DNA of 64,000 nt from Paramecium octaurelia (taxonomy: Eukaryota > Ciliophora > Oligohymenophorea > Peniculida > Parameciidae): NCBI GenBank assembly GCA_905182995.1, contig CAJJDP010000075.1, positions 296,944 to 360,943 on the forward strand, in the 5' to 3' direction. A program made the translations under genes and the position numbers. A model generated the notes under the pieces. The model was not told the origin of the DNA. It saw nothing but the letters and a program-made list of their open reading frames with translations, and made no database searches. The stretch's first letter is position 1, and each line of letters begins with the position of its first letter. This document shows positions 47,481 through 59,048 of the stretch, piece after piece.

Positions 47481-49440
47481 ATGGATTAAGAACGAAAACG
47501 TCGTTGGATCCAAACTTAGTAATAGAAATTGGAGGATTTGAAATCGAGGAAGCTCATAGGGACTCATCACATGAGGACTGACAACATAAGGATGAGTAGA
47601 ACGGAGAAATTAATTTAAATGAAATCGCCTACTATTTTGAAGCACCAGCAAACATTGGCTATTGATGATTATATTTCAAAGGGGGATTGCAAGTTGATCT
47701 TTCTGCAACAGCAAAGTGAGGATGTGGGGTTTAAGACATTCACGGAGATGATGAAAACCAATTCAAGTTGGATTAATAAGGCTGATCAATTAAACCCAAA
47801 CGAATCCACTCTCAAGAATAGATTGCAATTTAATTATGTTTAGGCGAATACTTTTAAAAGTTCCCTGAATAAAAAATGGAATAGTACTGTGAATGAAGTT
47901 ACTGAATTATTTTAGAAGTAGGAAGAGTTGGTACAGCTATAAAAGGTGAAGAAAGTGAAATTGAAGGTAAAAACTATTAAGTAAGAGGAAGAAGAAGAGG
48001 AACAGGTTGACAATAGTGAGAGGCCATTTGAAAGTTCAAACATCATAAAGGTCTTTTGGTTTAATATACAAATAAGTGAATGGAAGCCGCCCATTAGAGA
48101 GGGATGTACAGTCACTTACATTTCGTCTCTCAATAAGGCCTACATGTATGGGGGTATTGGAAATGATTTGTTCAAGAACATGATACAATTAAATACTTAG
48201 ACTTGGACTTGGAAGGACATAGGTGTTGGTTTGGGTGAAGCTCCTTTGGAGGGAAGATTTGGACATACAGCCATCTTTTACAAATAATAGATAATAATCT
48301 ATGGTGGGGAGAAGAAATACAACAACGCTATGAAGATGAGAGAATGTTATGGAGATGTAAGGATGTTTAATCCTCTGGACAAAATGTGGACACTGGTCAA
48401 AACTTCAGGAGACTTGATAGAAGGCCGAAGGAATCACATTGCTTAAGGCATAGGCAAATATTTTGTTATATATGGGGGTATCAATTCATACGGGAAAATA
48501 TTGAATGATGTGTGTGCTTTGAATATGGAGACAAATAAATGGTTAATAATGAATTTATTTCTAGGGCAGTACTCTAAGTGGAAAATCAGTTTTAGGATGG
48601 AGTTTCAGATGCAGCTGCTACTGCATTGTTTGGTGGGGAAGTGAAGATGGAAAACCCTTATTTTAGTTATGAATGCAATAAGAAGAAAGGGAGATATCCA
48701 CAAGTAAATTGCGAGGGGATTTATATTTATGGAGGTAGAGTTCAAAATGGAGAAGCATCCAATGATTTGAGGGTGATTCAATTTGGATTTAAGCCTATAA
48801 GAATCATTAAATTAAAAACTAAAGTACTTTAATCTCGTAATCCAAGGGCTAAGCTCCAATAGCAAGATATTCTCATAGCATGAACTACTATCACCAATTT
48901 AATTCCTTGGTTGTCTATGGAGGTAGAAATGACTCGAAGGAAGGCAATATCCTAAATGATTTATTTGTTTTACAATTACAACAACTCAATTGGGTAATGG
49001 TGCAATAGATTGGGTCACTGAAACATGGCAAGTGCAGTCATTGCAGTATTTCAATTGATTCTAAAATCCTCATCTTTGGAGGGTACACTTAGAATGTCTA
49101 TGCCAATGCTGATATACAATTAATTGAACTTGATTAGAATCGAGTTACAAAAATGGCCAAAGAGAACAAAATTAACAATTAATTAACTATCACAAGTACA
49201 GAATTGTTAACCAATGCCAATCTCAGATTATTCAAGACTGAATATTTTCATGAATCATAGGATCGTGATCCCACGGATACAAAGAGAACTTTTGATAATA
49301 CTGCAAGGTTGAGCACTCTACATCTCAAAACCTACATGCCTCTTCCTATAGGGAATAATTCTCAATTGGTTTAGGATTACAAGTTATTGAAAGAAAAAAC
49401 AAGAAACTCTAAAAATAATAATCTATTTTTAAGTTAATGA
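47481..49440 (+). CDS. Kelch-repeat protein
   Basis: ATG 47481 to TGA 49438, 637 residues after introns at 48542-48564 (23) and 48824-48846 (23, AAG). The N-terminal 170 residues are basic and Q/K-rich with an acidic run (QEEEEEEQVD). From about residue 200 there are kelch blades with the expected GG pairs and RxxH-type motifs: AYMYGGIGND, GRFGHTAIFY...IIIYGGEKK, GRRNHIAQGIGKYFVIYGGIN, GIYIYGGRVQNGE, ARYSHSMNYY...LVVYGGRND, KILIFGGYT. That gives six or so blades forming a propeller. The C terminus is disordered. Kelch propellers mediate protein interaction, often in ubiquitin ligases or the cytoskeleton; the partner here is unknown. Confidence 0.85.
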
Positions 49441-49633
49441 TAATATTGATAAATAATTATAATATATTTAATTATATCGACATTGGGGGATCTATTTTTG
49501 AAGTGTTTTATTATATAAGGAATATATTGATAACAATTTTATCAATTGAATTGTTGTTATTGTAAATACAAACAAATGAATTAAAAAAGCACAATTTTGT
49601 ATTTTTATTAATTATAATTTATATTTATTTTTT

Positions 49634-51918
49634 ATGTCTCTCAAATATTCAGACCTCTATGAAGAATTAGAGACCATTGGTAGTGGGAGTTATGGTACCT
49701 CGATTTTCCATTCTATATAGGATCTGCATATTTGGTTAAGAATAAGAAGACTGGCCAATTGTCTGTGGCTAAAAAGGTTCATTTGGGCAAACTCTCAGAA
49801 AAAGAGAAAATAAGTGCTCTGAGAGAAGCAGAACTATTAAAAAGTCTAGATCATCCCAACATTGTCCAATATATGGGCAGTTTCGCAGATAGTAGTTAAT
49901 TAATTATATTGATGGAATATTGCGAGGGTAAATTCATTATCTTATAAACGCCTTTAGAAGGAGACTTACAATATCACATCAAAAAAAGAAAGTAAGGTAA
50001 ATAAATCCAATACTTTCCTGAGAAAATGATCTTGAATTGGTTCATCCAATAATTATTTGCTCTCTAATTCATCCATTCAAAAAAGATATTACATAGAGAC
50101 ATTAAAACAAGCAATATATTTCTGACTTCAAATGGAACGGGTATCAAATTTCAACCTTATTCCTAGTTAAACTTGGAGATTTTGGAGTTTCCAAAGTCTT
50201 AGAAAGTACGTTCGATTAGGCATCAACCGTTGCTGGTACTCCATATTATATGAGGTATTTAAGTTTTTCTGATAATAGTCCAGAAGTCTGTGAAAATAAA
50301 CCCTATACTTTTAAATCAGATGTTTGGGCTCTTGGATGTGTTTTACACGAATTATGCACTTTCAAACATGCATTTGATGCTAAGAACATACTGAGTTTGG
50401 TAACTAAGATTTTGAATGGTCAAACTGAAACCCTCCCTTCTCATTATTCAAAAGATCTGCAATAATTAATTCATAGACTTCTTACTAAGCAAGTTTAATC
50501 GCGTCCCCTTGTTGCCGAGATTATTAACATGCCCTTCATTTAATCTGTTATGCAAGATTTTATTAGAAGCGGAGGCAAACAAAACTTCTGCTCTGTTGTT
50601 GGAGTCAAAAAAATCAAATAGCATGACATTCAAGCCCATAATCAACATTAAATCTAATAAAACTAGATAAATTAATCGAAATAGGATCAAGAATCTTATG
50701 AACATTCTATCAAAGATGAAATCAATAAAGAAAAGGAAGATGAGAGTATTAATTAGACTGTATTGTCGCAATCATTAAATAAAAGTAAGACTTTAAAAAA
50801 TAAATAGAGCAGATTGACAATGCGAGTAGATATACAATTGGTGATACTATAATGAGTTAAGCATCATAATTTTTAGAACCAGAACCTAAACAAATATCTC
50901 CGAAGTCTATTCTAAAATTAAAGAAAGAATAAGAAACCTAACAGAAAATTGAAATGCTATCTAAAGCGGCTTAAAATATTAGTCAGCAGAACTAAAAATA
51001 GGCTGAATTAAGGAAAATTTAAAATCTCTATGGAACTCAATCATAATTTTATCAATAGAAACAGTAAGAAATATAGCAAACAACAACCTAATAACAATTT
51101 TATTAAAAACAATAACAAACAGAATAAACTTTACAAAAAAGCTAAGTTTAATAATAATAATAATAGACTTCTAAACAATAATAATAGTAGATACAGAATC
51201 CTAATTTTGATTAGAGTCTATAATCCTCTTCAAAATTTAAACCAATTGATGAAGAAGTTATGAAGAAAAGTTTATTGAGTTTAAAGCAGAAGTAAGCTTA
51301 AAAGAAAGAATAGTCTTCAAAAAATTAAACAATGGATTATCAGCCCGACGAATATCCCGAGGATTTTGAGTATTATGATGACTTTGAGGATTACGATTCG
51401 GATAATGAATTTTAGAATGAGACAGTTATCAATGAAGAAATATTGGGTGATGAAATGGATGGTACAAGATTAACTCAAAGGCAATCTGATTAAGATTTAT
51501 AAAATGTGGTAGAAGTCTATAAAAATGAATTAGCAAAAGCTAAAAGTGGAAACGAAACTCTGGCAGGTAAATCAAGAATTCAATAAATTATATAGAAATA
51601 TAGGAAGAGCCTGAGTCGTCGTATTCTTCCAGTTTTTATAAGACTGATGAGAAATTTAAGCCAAAAATTTCAATGATTGAAAACCTGAAAAAGAGTATTT
51701 TGCAGTAGATTCCCTAGGATTTGTTTAACTTTGCTTACAATAGAATTCTGAAGGCTATTGAGAATAAGCAGAGTTCTTAAGAAGTACTTCTTATTAAAAT
51801 TATTCGATAGATGTACAAAGACTTAAAATAGATTTTGGGCAAAAAGTATTCGGGAGCTGGATTTTAAATAGAATAATTGATATATCAGGAGCAATTATAT
51901 AAACACTTTCAAAACTGA
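49634..51918 (+). CDS. NEK-family protein kinase
   Basis: ATG 49634 to TGA 51916, 707 residues after introns at 49695-49720 (26), 49928-49957 (30), 50141-50166 (26), 50255-50278 (24), 50760-50785 (26, AAG) and 51567-51595 (29). N-terminal kinase domain (about 1-265) with intact motifs: [88 protein letters not shown]. The pattern HRDIKTxNIFL plus GTPYYxSPE is the NEK signature. The C-terminal region has a poly-Q stretch, an acidic block ([15 protein letters not shown]) and a helical end. NEK kinases act in mitosis and cilia and are greatly expanded in ciliates. Confidence 0.92.
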
Positions 51919-51978
51919 GTTTTTCATTTATATCATTTATAAGCATTCGTAAAAATATAGTATCTTTGATAAATTATT

Positions 51979-52753
51979 ATGCTGAATTATAGAATTTGTT
52001 GTTCAGTAGACCTAGATATCTTGAGTACAAGACAGGTTGAGAAAACAAAGCCAAGATGCTCAGAAGCTCAAAAGTGTTTCATTTTGTTTTGATAGAAATG
52101 TGATTCACCCAATTAAAAAGTGTCCTCATGAATACATGAAGAAAAAACCAAGAAGACATCAAAGCAAAAAATAATCTTACTAAAATAAAGGATAGGAAGT
52201 TGAAGAAATATTATCCTAAGAGGAAGACACTCAAGATTTCTCTGAATTAGAGGAGAATCAATAATATGTGAGCATTTTAGAATGGAAAAAACTGTAAGAG
52301 GAGAGTTCCAAAAAAATGACAGGAAATAATTTGATTGTTTCATAAAATTCAAAGGATTTTCCAAAGTTAGATAAAGTTCCACTTAAGTCATGTCTAAAGA
52401 AGGCAAAGAAGGACATCTATGTCTAATATGAGGAATTGTTTGGAAAGCTATCTGAGGATTAATTGTAGACAGAAATTTCATCGGAGAAATTGTAACTGAA
52501 CCAACAATAAATCAAATAATGCATAATTGTTACTGAATTCAATAATATTATGAATGATGACGATGATGAAGTAATGTATATATTTAATGTTTAGATATCC
52601 ATAACACTAGACGAATTAGACGATTTCATTTATGAGGACAAGGGTCAAAAGAAAAATGATAAATTTGATATATCCTAATTTGATAATATAAAGAAAAGAA
52701 TTGAACTTAATCAGAAAATCTAATTTAATCATTGCGAAATTCACAACAATTGA
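51979..52753 (+). CDS. Putative PP1-binding regulatory protein
   Basis: ATG 51979 to TGA 52751, about 241 residues. The first intron is 25 or 28 nt ending GAG near 52000-52030, the second is at 52571-52594 (24, TAG). After LRKQSQDAQKL comes KSVSF (52070-52084), which fits the RVxF-type docking motif for protein phosphatase 1. The rest is acidic and Q/E-rich (EEILSQEEDTQDFSELEE; NDDDDE) and likely disordered, the usual form of PP1 regulators. It starts 60 bases after the NEK stop on the same strand. The PP1 link is inferred from one short motif. Confidence 0.6.
52070..52084 (+). other. RVxF-type PP1 docking motif codons (KSVSF)
   Basis: KSVSF matches the pattern [KR]x(0-1)[VI]x[FW], preceded by basic text and embedded in a disordered, acidic protein, which is the usual setting of real motifs. 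Short motifs occur by chance, so this is suggestive only. Confidence 0.4.
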
Positions 52754-52925
52754 TGAAATATAATTATTGGCATTGAATATATTTTTAATTATTAATTAAA
52801 ATCAGAATAATGAATTAAGTCCATTAAGTCCTTTAAAAACCTTAAATGTACAAGTAGATTATTATCTTAGTGATAAAAAGATCTTTGATACTTCCAGTTA
52901 TGCTCTTCCAAAAAGTGACTAGATC

Positions 52926-53430
52926 ATGACTAGATTGCAAGAGAATTTCTCAAAATTTGGAGCTACTTATTCTTAATTCACAATTGCCATTGTTGTTTTG
53001 GGAGGATTAACAAATATTTCATTCTTAATTAGTGTTGGATTGAGCATAGCATTGTATGAATTCAATATTATTCTTAGCTGGTACGCTGCTTTGAGAAACG
53101 ATGACTTTTTAGGTTATATTCCCAATTTTGGTTTCCTATCAACTGATAAAAAAAAGGTTCTGCTGTTTCTATGTAACATTCTCAACATAATTTAGTGAAT
53201 GTTCTTGTTTTGTATATTTTTTGTGGAGATTCCATATTCACTTATATAGGGGTTGGGTAAGAATATAATATTAATATAGCTTCCTAATATCATTTCTACA
53301 CTCCTTTTTGTTTGTATCGCCTTCTACAGGAGCATTAATTGATGGTTAAACCCAGCAACAATCAGGTTAGGATCTATCCCAATATGCTAATTTCAGTAAC
53401 AATAACAATATTGAATTATAATATAAATGA
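52926..53430 (+). CDS. Multi-pass membrane protein, unknown
   Basis: ATG 52926 to TGA 53428, 152 residues after two 23-nt introns ending TAG (near 53175-53197 and 53258-53280). Three or four hydrophobic helices: FTIAIVVLGGLTNISFLISVGL, NIILSWYAA, LLFLLNVLVLYIFCG, YIGVGFLISFLHSFLFV. The tail is Q- and N-rich and hydrophilic. The same frame is open and protein-like upstream to about 52815 (LSPLSPLKTLNVQVDYYLSDKKIFDTSS), so the true N terminus is probably longer, but no in-frame ATG or joining intron was found. Family not recognised. Confidence 0.65.
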
Positions 53431-53776
53431 TGAATATTATATAAAGTTAATCTATATAAGTATTTGGGATTTTCCATCAATTTGAATTAATGAGAGAATA
53501 TGACAACACAATAGAATCGTAGAATAATTAGATTTAAAATCTTTATTTTTTAAGAGAATATTGAACTTATGCATTTATTTCTTTTTCTAAATGATACATT
53601 CCAAATAATTTGAGGTATTTGTTGTTCCTGAATTAATATTTTTTTCTCAAAACCTGTGATGATGTGTAACAGTAAGATGTTGCTAATTTGAATATTGATT
53701 TCTACACAAAAAATGAATAATATATAAGAATGAAAAGAAAGATTGTGATAGATATTAATAAATATATTTTTAATAA
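53431..53776. other. Spacer without recognised features
   Basis: About 345 bases of AT-rich DNA between two plus-strand genes. It should contain the promoter of the next gene; nothing specific is visible. Confidence 0.5.
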
Positions 53777-54626
53777 ATGGGAAAAGGAAGTTCAGGTATT
53801 AAAAAATAAAAAAAGAGTAAAATGGGTGGAGAAGATTAGAACTACGGAAAAGTTGTAATTTGTCTTCATTTTATTTTAGGGAAGACCAAAAAAGAAGAAA
53901 GAAAATAATGAGGCAACTCAGGAGGTTGATAAAAGATAATGGTTTAATGTATATCGGGCTTTGCAAATGCTAACTCTAATATGTGAGAAGGGAAGCTTGG
54001 CTTTGCGGTACAAGACTGGTTAAAAGAGTAATACAATGGAGGAGTCGACAAAGACGAAGAAGAGTGAGGAAACGAGAAAGTTGAAGGTACTGGATAATAT
54101 TCTATTTCTAACAAGCAAAAACTTAAGGATTTGAAGAAACATTGCAATTATGAGGAGAGAAAATTGTACCTCCTCATTGATAACAACACTGAAAACGTTT
54201 AAATTGAATTGCCCAACGCTGATAATGATGGAATTATTGAGGACATGGATAAAATCTACAAATATCTTGACAAGGAGTTTTAGGTGTCATTTCTGCTGAT
54301 TTTGCAATCTTACCTCGAGCAACACGAATAGGATTCTTTGGTTTTGGCAAGGGAAATAGTTTAAAAAATGATGGAGTAGAAGGAACAACACAAGATGCTG
54401 TTGAACTTGGCTCTGATTAAGACGAACATTGAGGAAGACTTGGATTATGTGTTGTAATTGGTATGAGATGTAAATTAAACATATATAGGCTAATACTACT
54501 TCTGGATTGCAGTTATAACAACATGAGGTGAATGAGAAATGGGTTAGTGAGGAAATTAAAATAGTGGAATGGTTGGTTGCATTCGTCGAGAAGATAATAG
54601 CAATATTCAAGACAGATCGGTAATGA
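53777..54626 (+). CDS. Unknown protein with a basic AT-hook-like N terminus
   Basis: ATG 53777 to TGA 54624, 254 residues after introns of 28 (TAG), 29 (AAG) and 28 nt (TAG). The N terminus is very basic (GKGSSGIKKQKKSK; after the first intron GRPKKKKENNEA, which contains the GRP core of an AT-hook). The middle and C terminus are helical and acidic (NADNDGIIEDMDKIYKYL; LVLAREIVQKMMEQKEQHKMLL). No known domain beyond the AT-hook-like core, so nuclear location is only a guess. It ends 37 bases before the kinesin start. Confidence 0.65.
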
Positions 54627-54663
54627 AATTAACAATCCCTAATTATAATTATTTTGAATTTAT

Positions 54664-56898
54664 ATGACAACCAATATTTAAGTCATTTGTCGTTTCAGAC
54701 CGTCCATTCCTGGGTAACTTGAAAGCCAGATTTATTTTGCTGATGACAAGAGTGTTCTGATAGAAAATCAATAATTCAACTTCGATCATATCTTTCACCC
54801 TGGAAAATAAATCGAAGTATTTAAGGTTGCTGCAGAACCCGTAATCAAAGGTGTGTTGGAGGGATTCAACGGCACTGTAGTGGCTTATGGCTAAACAGGA
54901 TCTGGAAAGACACATACGATGGAAGGCTCATTTGGTGAGGATCAGGGAATCATAAAAAGAATGGTTAATACAGTGTTTGATTTTATTGAGGCCAGTCCTG
55001 ACTATATTGAATACCGAATCAAAATTTCAGTGGCTGAATTGTATATGGAAAAAGTCAGAGATTTGTAGAACATCAAGAAGAGTGATTTAAAAATAAGGGA
55101 GGACAAGAATCATTCCACATATATCGATGGAGTAACTGAGACCTCTATTGCTGACTAATCTGAAATCTATGAAATTCTGAAGATGTGCAATTCCAATAGG
55201 ATGATAGCCAGTACTAATATGAACGAATAATCTTCTCGTTCCCATATGATATTTTTAATGTCAGTTTAATCAATTGATTAAAGAGATCAGTCGGCAAAAG
55301 TTGGTAAACTATTTTTGGTTGATTTGGCGGGAAGTGAGAAAGTGTCGAAAACAGGAGCTGAAGGCAAAATCTTGGATGAAGCCAAAGGCATTAATAAATC
55401 ATTATCCGCTTTGGGACAAGTCATCAACGCATTGACCGATGGCAGTCAACATGTTCCTTATAGAGATTCTAAATTAACCAGAATTCTGTAATGTTCTTTT
55501 GGTGGCAACAGTAGAACCACACTCATCATCACTTGTTCTCCTGCTCAATTCAATTTATAGGAGACTCTGTCTACGTTGAGATTCGGGGTTCGTGCTAAAG
55601 CCATTAAGAACAAACCCAAAATCAATAAGGAACACACTATCGAAGAGCTCAAGATTATTGTTCAGGAGAAAGAGAAGGAGATCTTGTTATTACAGGAACA
55701 ATTATCGCAGTATAAGAAGGGGATGTTCATTAGTGATGAAGACAAGGAGATGATTAAGGACATCTAAGAGGATATTCTCCTTGAATAACCAAATAATAGT
55801 GAATAATTATTCAATATGCAATAAATGATCACAAAATACGAATAAGAAATCGAAATTTACAAATAGTAGGAGTTCACTTTCGAACAAAGAGAATTCGAAT
55901 TCCTGAATAAGATTAGATCAAAGGAGGACGAAATGCAAGAAAGTTTTAATATTATCCTAATCTATTATTTTAGAGATGCAAGATTTTCAAACGCAGTTTG
56001 CTAAACAGGAAAGTGAATTTAAAATAAAATAAACTCATTTGTATAGACTCTTATCTTAAAAATTGGGATGGATGGGAGATGACTCTTATATTGATGACGA
56101 ACAAATATTAGTTTTAATTGAGAACTATGCTAAAGAGAAGGTCACTTCTAAATTGAAATAAATCACCTATTTGTATAAGAAACATCATAAGGATGTCTTG
56201 AATGAGTAGATTATGACCTATTTGACAGAAGACAAGAAGGAATTCAACATTCACAGTAATTTTAGTAATAAGAATAATAGATGATCAATTGGCTGAATTA
56301 CATAGTCAAGTGGCTTAATTGAAAAAGTAGAATCTAGAATTGCAAACCGATTCTAGCACTTAATCATAGTTATTAGAGACATTAGATAAAACTTAGCAAT
56401 TATTGAATGCTGAAAAGGCCAGATGCTAAAAGTTAGAGTATACCTTAAATAAAAGTAAGTTATACGTTGTTATGAATTTCAGATAATAAAATTTACAATG
56501 AAAAATGCAAGGAGTTGAATAATAACATTGAAAAAATGCTATCAGGAGTTCATTAAGTGATTAATGAGAAGTAGAAATATTCTAGGGAATGTCAAAAATT
56601 AAAAAAGATTTGTGATGAAAAGAATCTAAAAATGCTGGTACTATTCTATAATCATTTTGTGTAGAAATTATAGGATGAAATTAATAGGCTTGGTGTAGAA
56701 AATCAAAAGCTATTCGTCAAATACGATTAATTAAAGGAATTGTAAAAATTAGAGAAGAGTGCATATCTTGACACCTCAGAAGTGAACTCATCTTTTCGAT
56801 AAAATAAGAAAATTCACAAATGTCTAAAAGGAGGCACTAAAAATTAGATTACAGAATAAGTTATAAATAAGGAAAACCTATCTGATGAAGAATCATGA
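54664..56898 (+). CDS. N-terminal-motor kinesin, kinesin-1-like
   Basis: ATG 54664 to TGA 56896, 716 residues after introns at 55943-55973 (31), 56256-56280 (25) and 56454-56481 (28, CAG). The motor domain occupies residues 1-320: VICRFRP, the P-loop [13 protein letters not shown], switch [12 protein letters not shown], switch [28 protein letters not shown], and [13 protein letters not shown]. It is followed by [17 protein letters not shown], the kinesin-1-like end of the motor, then a long coiled coil with a break ([13 protein letters not shown]). All ATPase residues are present, so it should be active and plus-end directed. There is no obvious light-chain-binding or kinesin-1 tail motif, so the subfamily is likely, not certain. 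Confidence 0.95.
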
Positions 56899-57034
56899 AA
56901 TATTAAATTTATCACTCATTATATATTCAATAGCACTTAGAACATTTGAAAATTAGGCTGAATCTCTGCCTTAATTGTATGTCATTTCTGCACCTAAGAA
57001 TTTCTCTATGAAATTTAACTAAAACACCCATTTG

Positions 57035-57993
57035 TCAGATTAAATCTTGAAAATACAGAAAGTCAATATTCCTATTTAACTATTTTAAACAATGAAAATA
57101 CTTATCTAGTTCAAGTAGAATATTTTGGGTTCCCTCTCTTTTGATGTCCTTTATCATGGATTACTCCAATTTAGAGAACAAATCAAATTTATCACAAGGG
57201 TTCTCGATTATTAATATTTCTTATAATTGATTTATCGTATTGGGATAATCCGAATAGTATTGTTCAGGTACTCTTAATTCAGCCAATGAAATGTTTTTAT
57301 AATTAAAGAGTTTCCGCTTGAATATTTGTGTTTTGTCTAAACTATAAATTTCGAATGTGTCCACTATGATCTTCTTAATATTTTGATTCTAAAAGATCAT
57401 TTTGATTAGCAATTGCTTAAACTTCTCTTTGTTTTAGACCTCATAAATCAATCTGAGCATCTACTCCAAATACTCAATGAAGTATTTAATGTCATTACAA
57501 AGAGAGGAATAAACGAAATCTTTGGATTGTATTAAGTTTATCAGATATTCCCTTTCTTCTTGATTTTAAAATATCGAATATTTGTTACTGAATATTTCAC
57601 TCCATATATTCATTAAGTCTTTGATGAGATGGTGATCTGCAATCTGCTTATAGATCAACTCCTCTTTGAGATTGTTTACCTAAGGAATCAAGAATTGTGC
57701 AGTTTGAGCTTTTTATAGAAAGAGCATTCCTTACTGTGATTAAGATAAACCGAAATTGCTAACTATTGGGCGTATTTCTAAGGATCCATATAGAGTAGGA
57801 ATTTCTTGAGGTCTTCCTTGTATGATTGTAGATGATCCTGATGAACTGCTTATTCCAAGACTTCAATTGCATTTTTGCGTATAATTTCTGGTTTATATTC
57901 TTTGAGACTTTGATTCTTGAGTTGTTTGCTCTTGTTCAAGCAATGTTCATTCCAGAGTTCTAGAATAGATTTTTGCTTTTATTAATTACCCAT
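57035..57993 (-). CDS. Unknown helical protein with possible N-myristoylation signal
   Basis: Start ATG 57993, stop 57035, 313 residues if a very short 17-nt intron (57734-57750, CAG) is removed; without it the frame shifts into a TGA. It begins MGNQQKQKS, compatible with N-myristoylation at Gly2. The body is helical and charged with many L, I, K, Y and Q (YLINLIQSKDFVYSSLCND, YFIEYLEQMLRLIYEVQ). No family recognised. The start lies only 19 bases after the stop of the next gene upstream on the same strand, part of a very tight cluster. Confidence 0.65.
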
Positions 57994-58012
57994 ATAATAT
58001 ATAAAAATAAAA

Positions 58013-58444
58013 TCATTTCTTTTTGGATCGTATATCTATCAAACTCTAAATCAATATCAAAAGAATACTCTGTAATTTTGGATGTCCTTCTCTATTTCAA
58101 TCAATTCATTTTTCAAATCCTAGTTTTGTCTGATAAGATCAATCATGTTATGATAAGTTTGAATGGGAGTTTAGTTGTTGACAACTGCCTTTTGCGAACC
58201 TGGCTAATCCAATTTTTGAGGAATTTTATTTTTGACTTGCGTAGGCGGTTTGGGAATCGAAAGTTACTTCTTGATCTTCTGGATCGCTTATTGGGGCTAA
58301 CTATCAACAGGAACACGATTCTGCAACAGAAACAATTGCTAATATGGACTCTGCATCTAGCAAAGGGTATTAAAAGAGACCTACTTGCGCAGGAGATTAA
58401 AACAGTGTAAACATCTTTTGAGCATGAGGGGTCTCGTAATTCAT
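58013..58444 (-). CDS. Small proline- and glutamine-rich protein
   Basis: Start ATG 58444, stop 58013, 126 residues after introns of 28 nt (TAG) and 23 nt (TAG). The first two thirds are P-, Q- and K-rich and probably disordered (KKQLSIPKPPTQVKNKIPQK). The last third is a short coiled coil (MIDLIRQNQDLKNELIEIEKD) ending in a basic stretch (RSKKK). No family recognised. It begins 15 bases after the uL11m stop and ends 19 bases before the next start, on the same strand. Confidence 0.6.
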
Positions 58445-58459
58445 ATTTTAATATATAAA

Positions 58460-59035
58460 TCAACTCTTTATTTCTGGTCTAACAACGGTTTCTGGCTTAA
58501 AATACTGCGTGGACAAATTGCATCCCAAAGATGCCAACTATCCTATGATCATCCTACAGATGGCAGGGAGGGAGACATGCTTCAAGTGGGGATCCATTTC
58601 TTGTTTCACTTTGGCTAATTGAATACATTATTATGATATATAATACCTATTTCATAGACTTGTTACAAAGAGATGGTATCATACCATATGTAACCAGGGA
58701 AATTGGTGAATTTATCAGTACCTAAGAGTAAGATTATTACATTCAATCATACCAGTGGCCTTCCTCAGAAACCAAGTAGTTTCAGGTGGCTTGATCAGAA
58801 ATTTGAATGTTCTATCTGGAAAGGCAATAACCTAAACCCTGAGGGGGACATCTGGTCTGAAGGCTTAACTTGCAGCATTGAATTCCTTGCAAAATTGCAT
58901 CATATTGATTCCCAAAGGACCCAACGATTGACCCATCTTGGGACTTGGTTTAGCTACACCTGCATAGAGTCTAAGCATGATCTTGGCTCTATAATCCTTG
59001 GGAAGGGTCTGCAATTTCTTCTTAATCAAATTCAT
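58460..59035 (-). CDS. Mitochondrial ribosomal protein uL11m
   Basis: Start ATG 59035, stop 58460, 170 residues after introns of 31 nt and 32 nt (both TAG). L11 text in order: ARIxLRxxAGxAxPSPxxGxxLGPxG is represented by [20 protein letters not shown] and [17 protein letters not shown]; then [20 protein letters not shown], the short loop, VYEIAKVKQ, and the end [18 protein letters not shown]. It binds 23S rRNA at the GTPase-associated centre. The IMLRLY and WFL variants and the length are of mitochondrial type. Its ATG lies 13 bases from the divergent SEC14 gene start. Confidence 0.9.
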
Positions 59036-59048
59036 TTTATTTATTAAT
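59036..59048. promoter_or_regulatory. 13-bp gap between divergent start codons
   Basis: uL11m starts on the minus strand at 59035 and the SEC14-type gene on the plus strand at 59049. Both starts fit the protein families. The shared promoter must overlap the coding regions, as at 29193-29200. Confidence 0.55.

Noticed and set aside
57973-58618. Plus-strand open frames over the small genes at 58.0-58.6 kb
   Set aside because: They are mirror images of the minus-strand genes for the P/Q-rich protein and uL11m, which have recognisable or consistent protein text.
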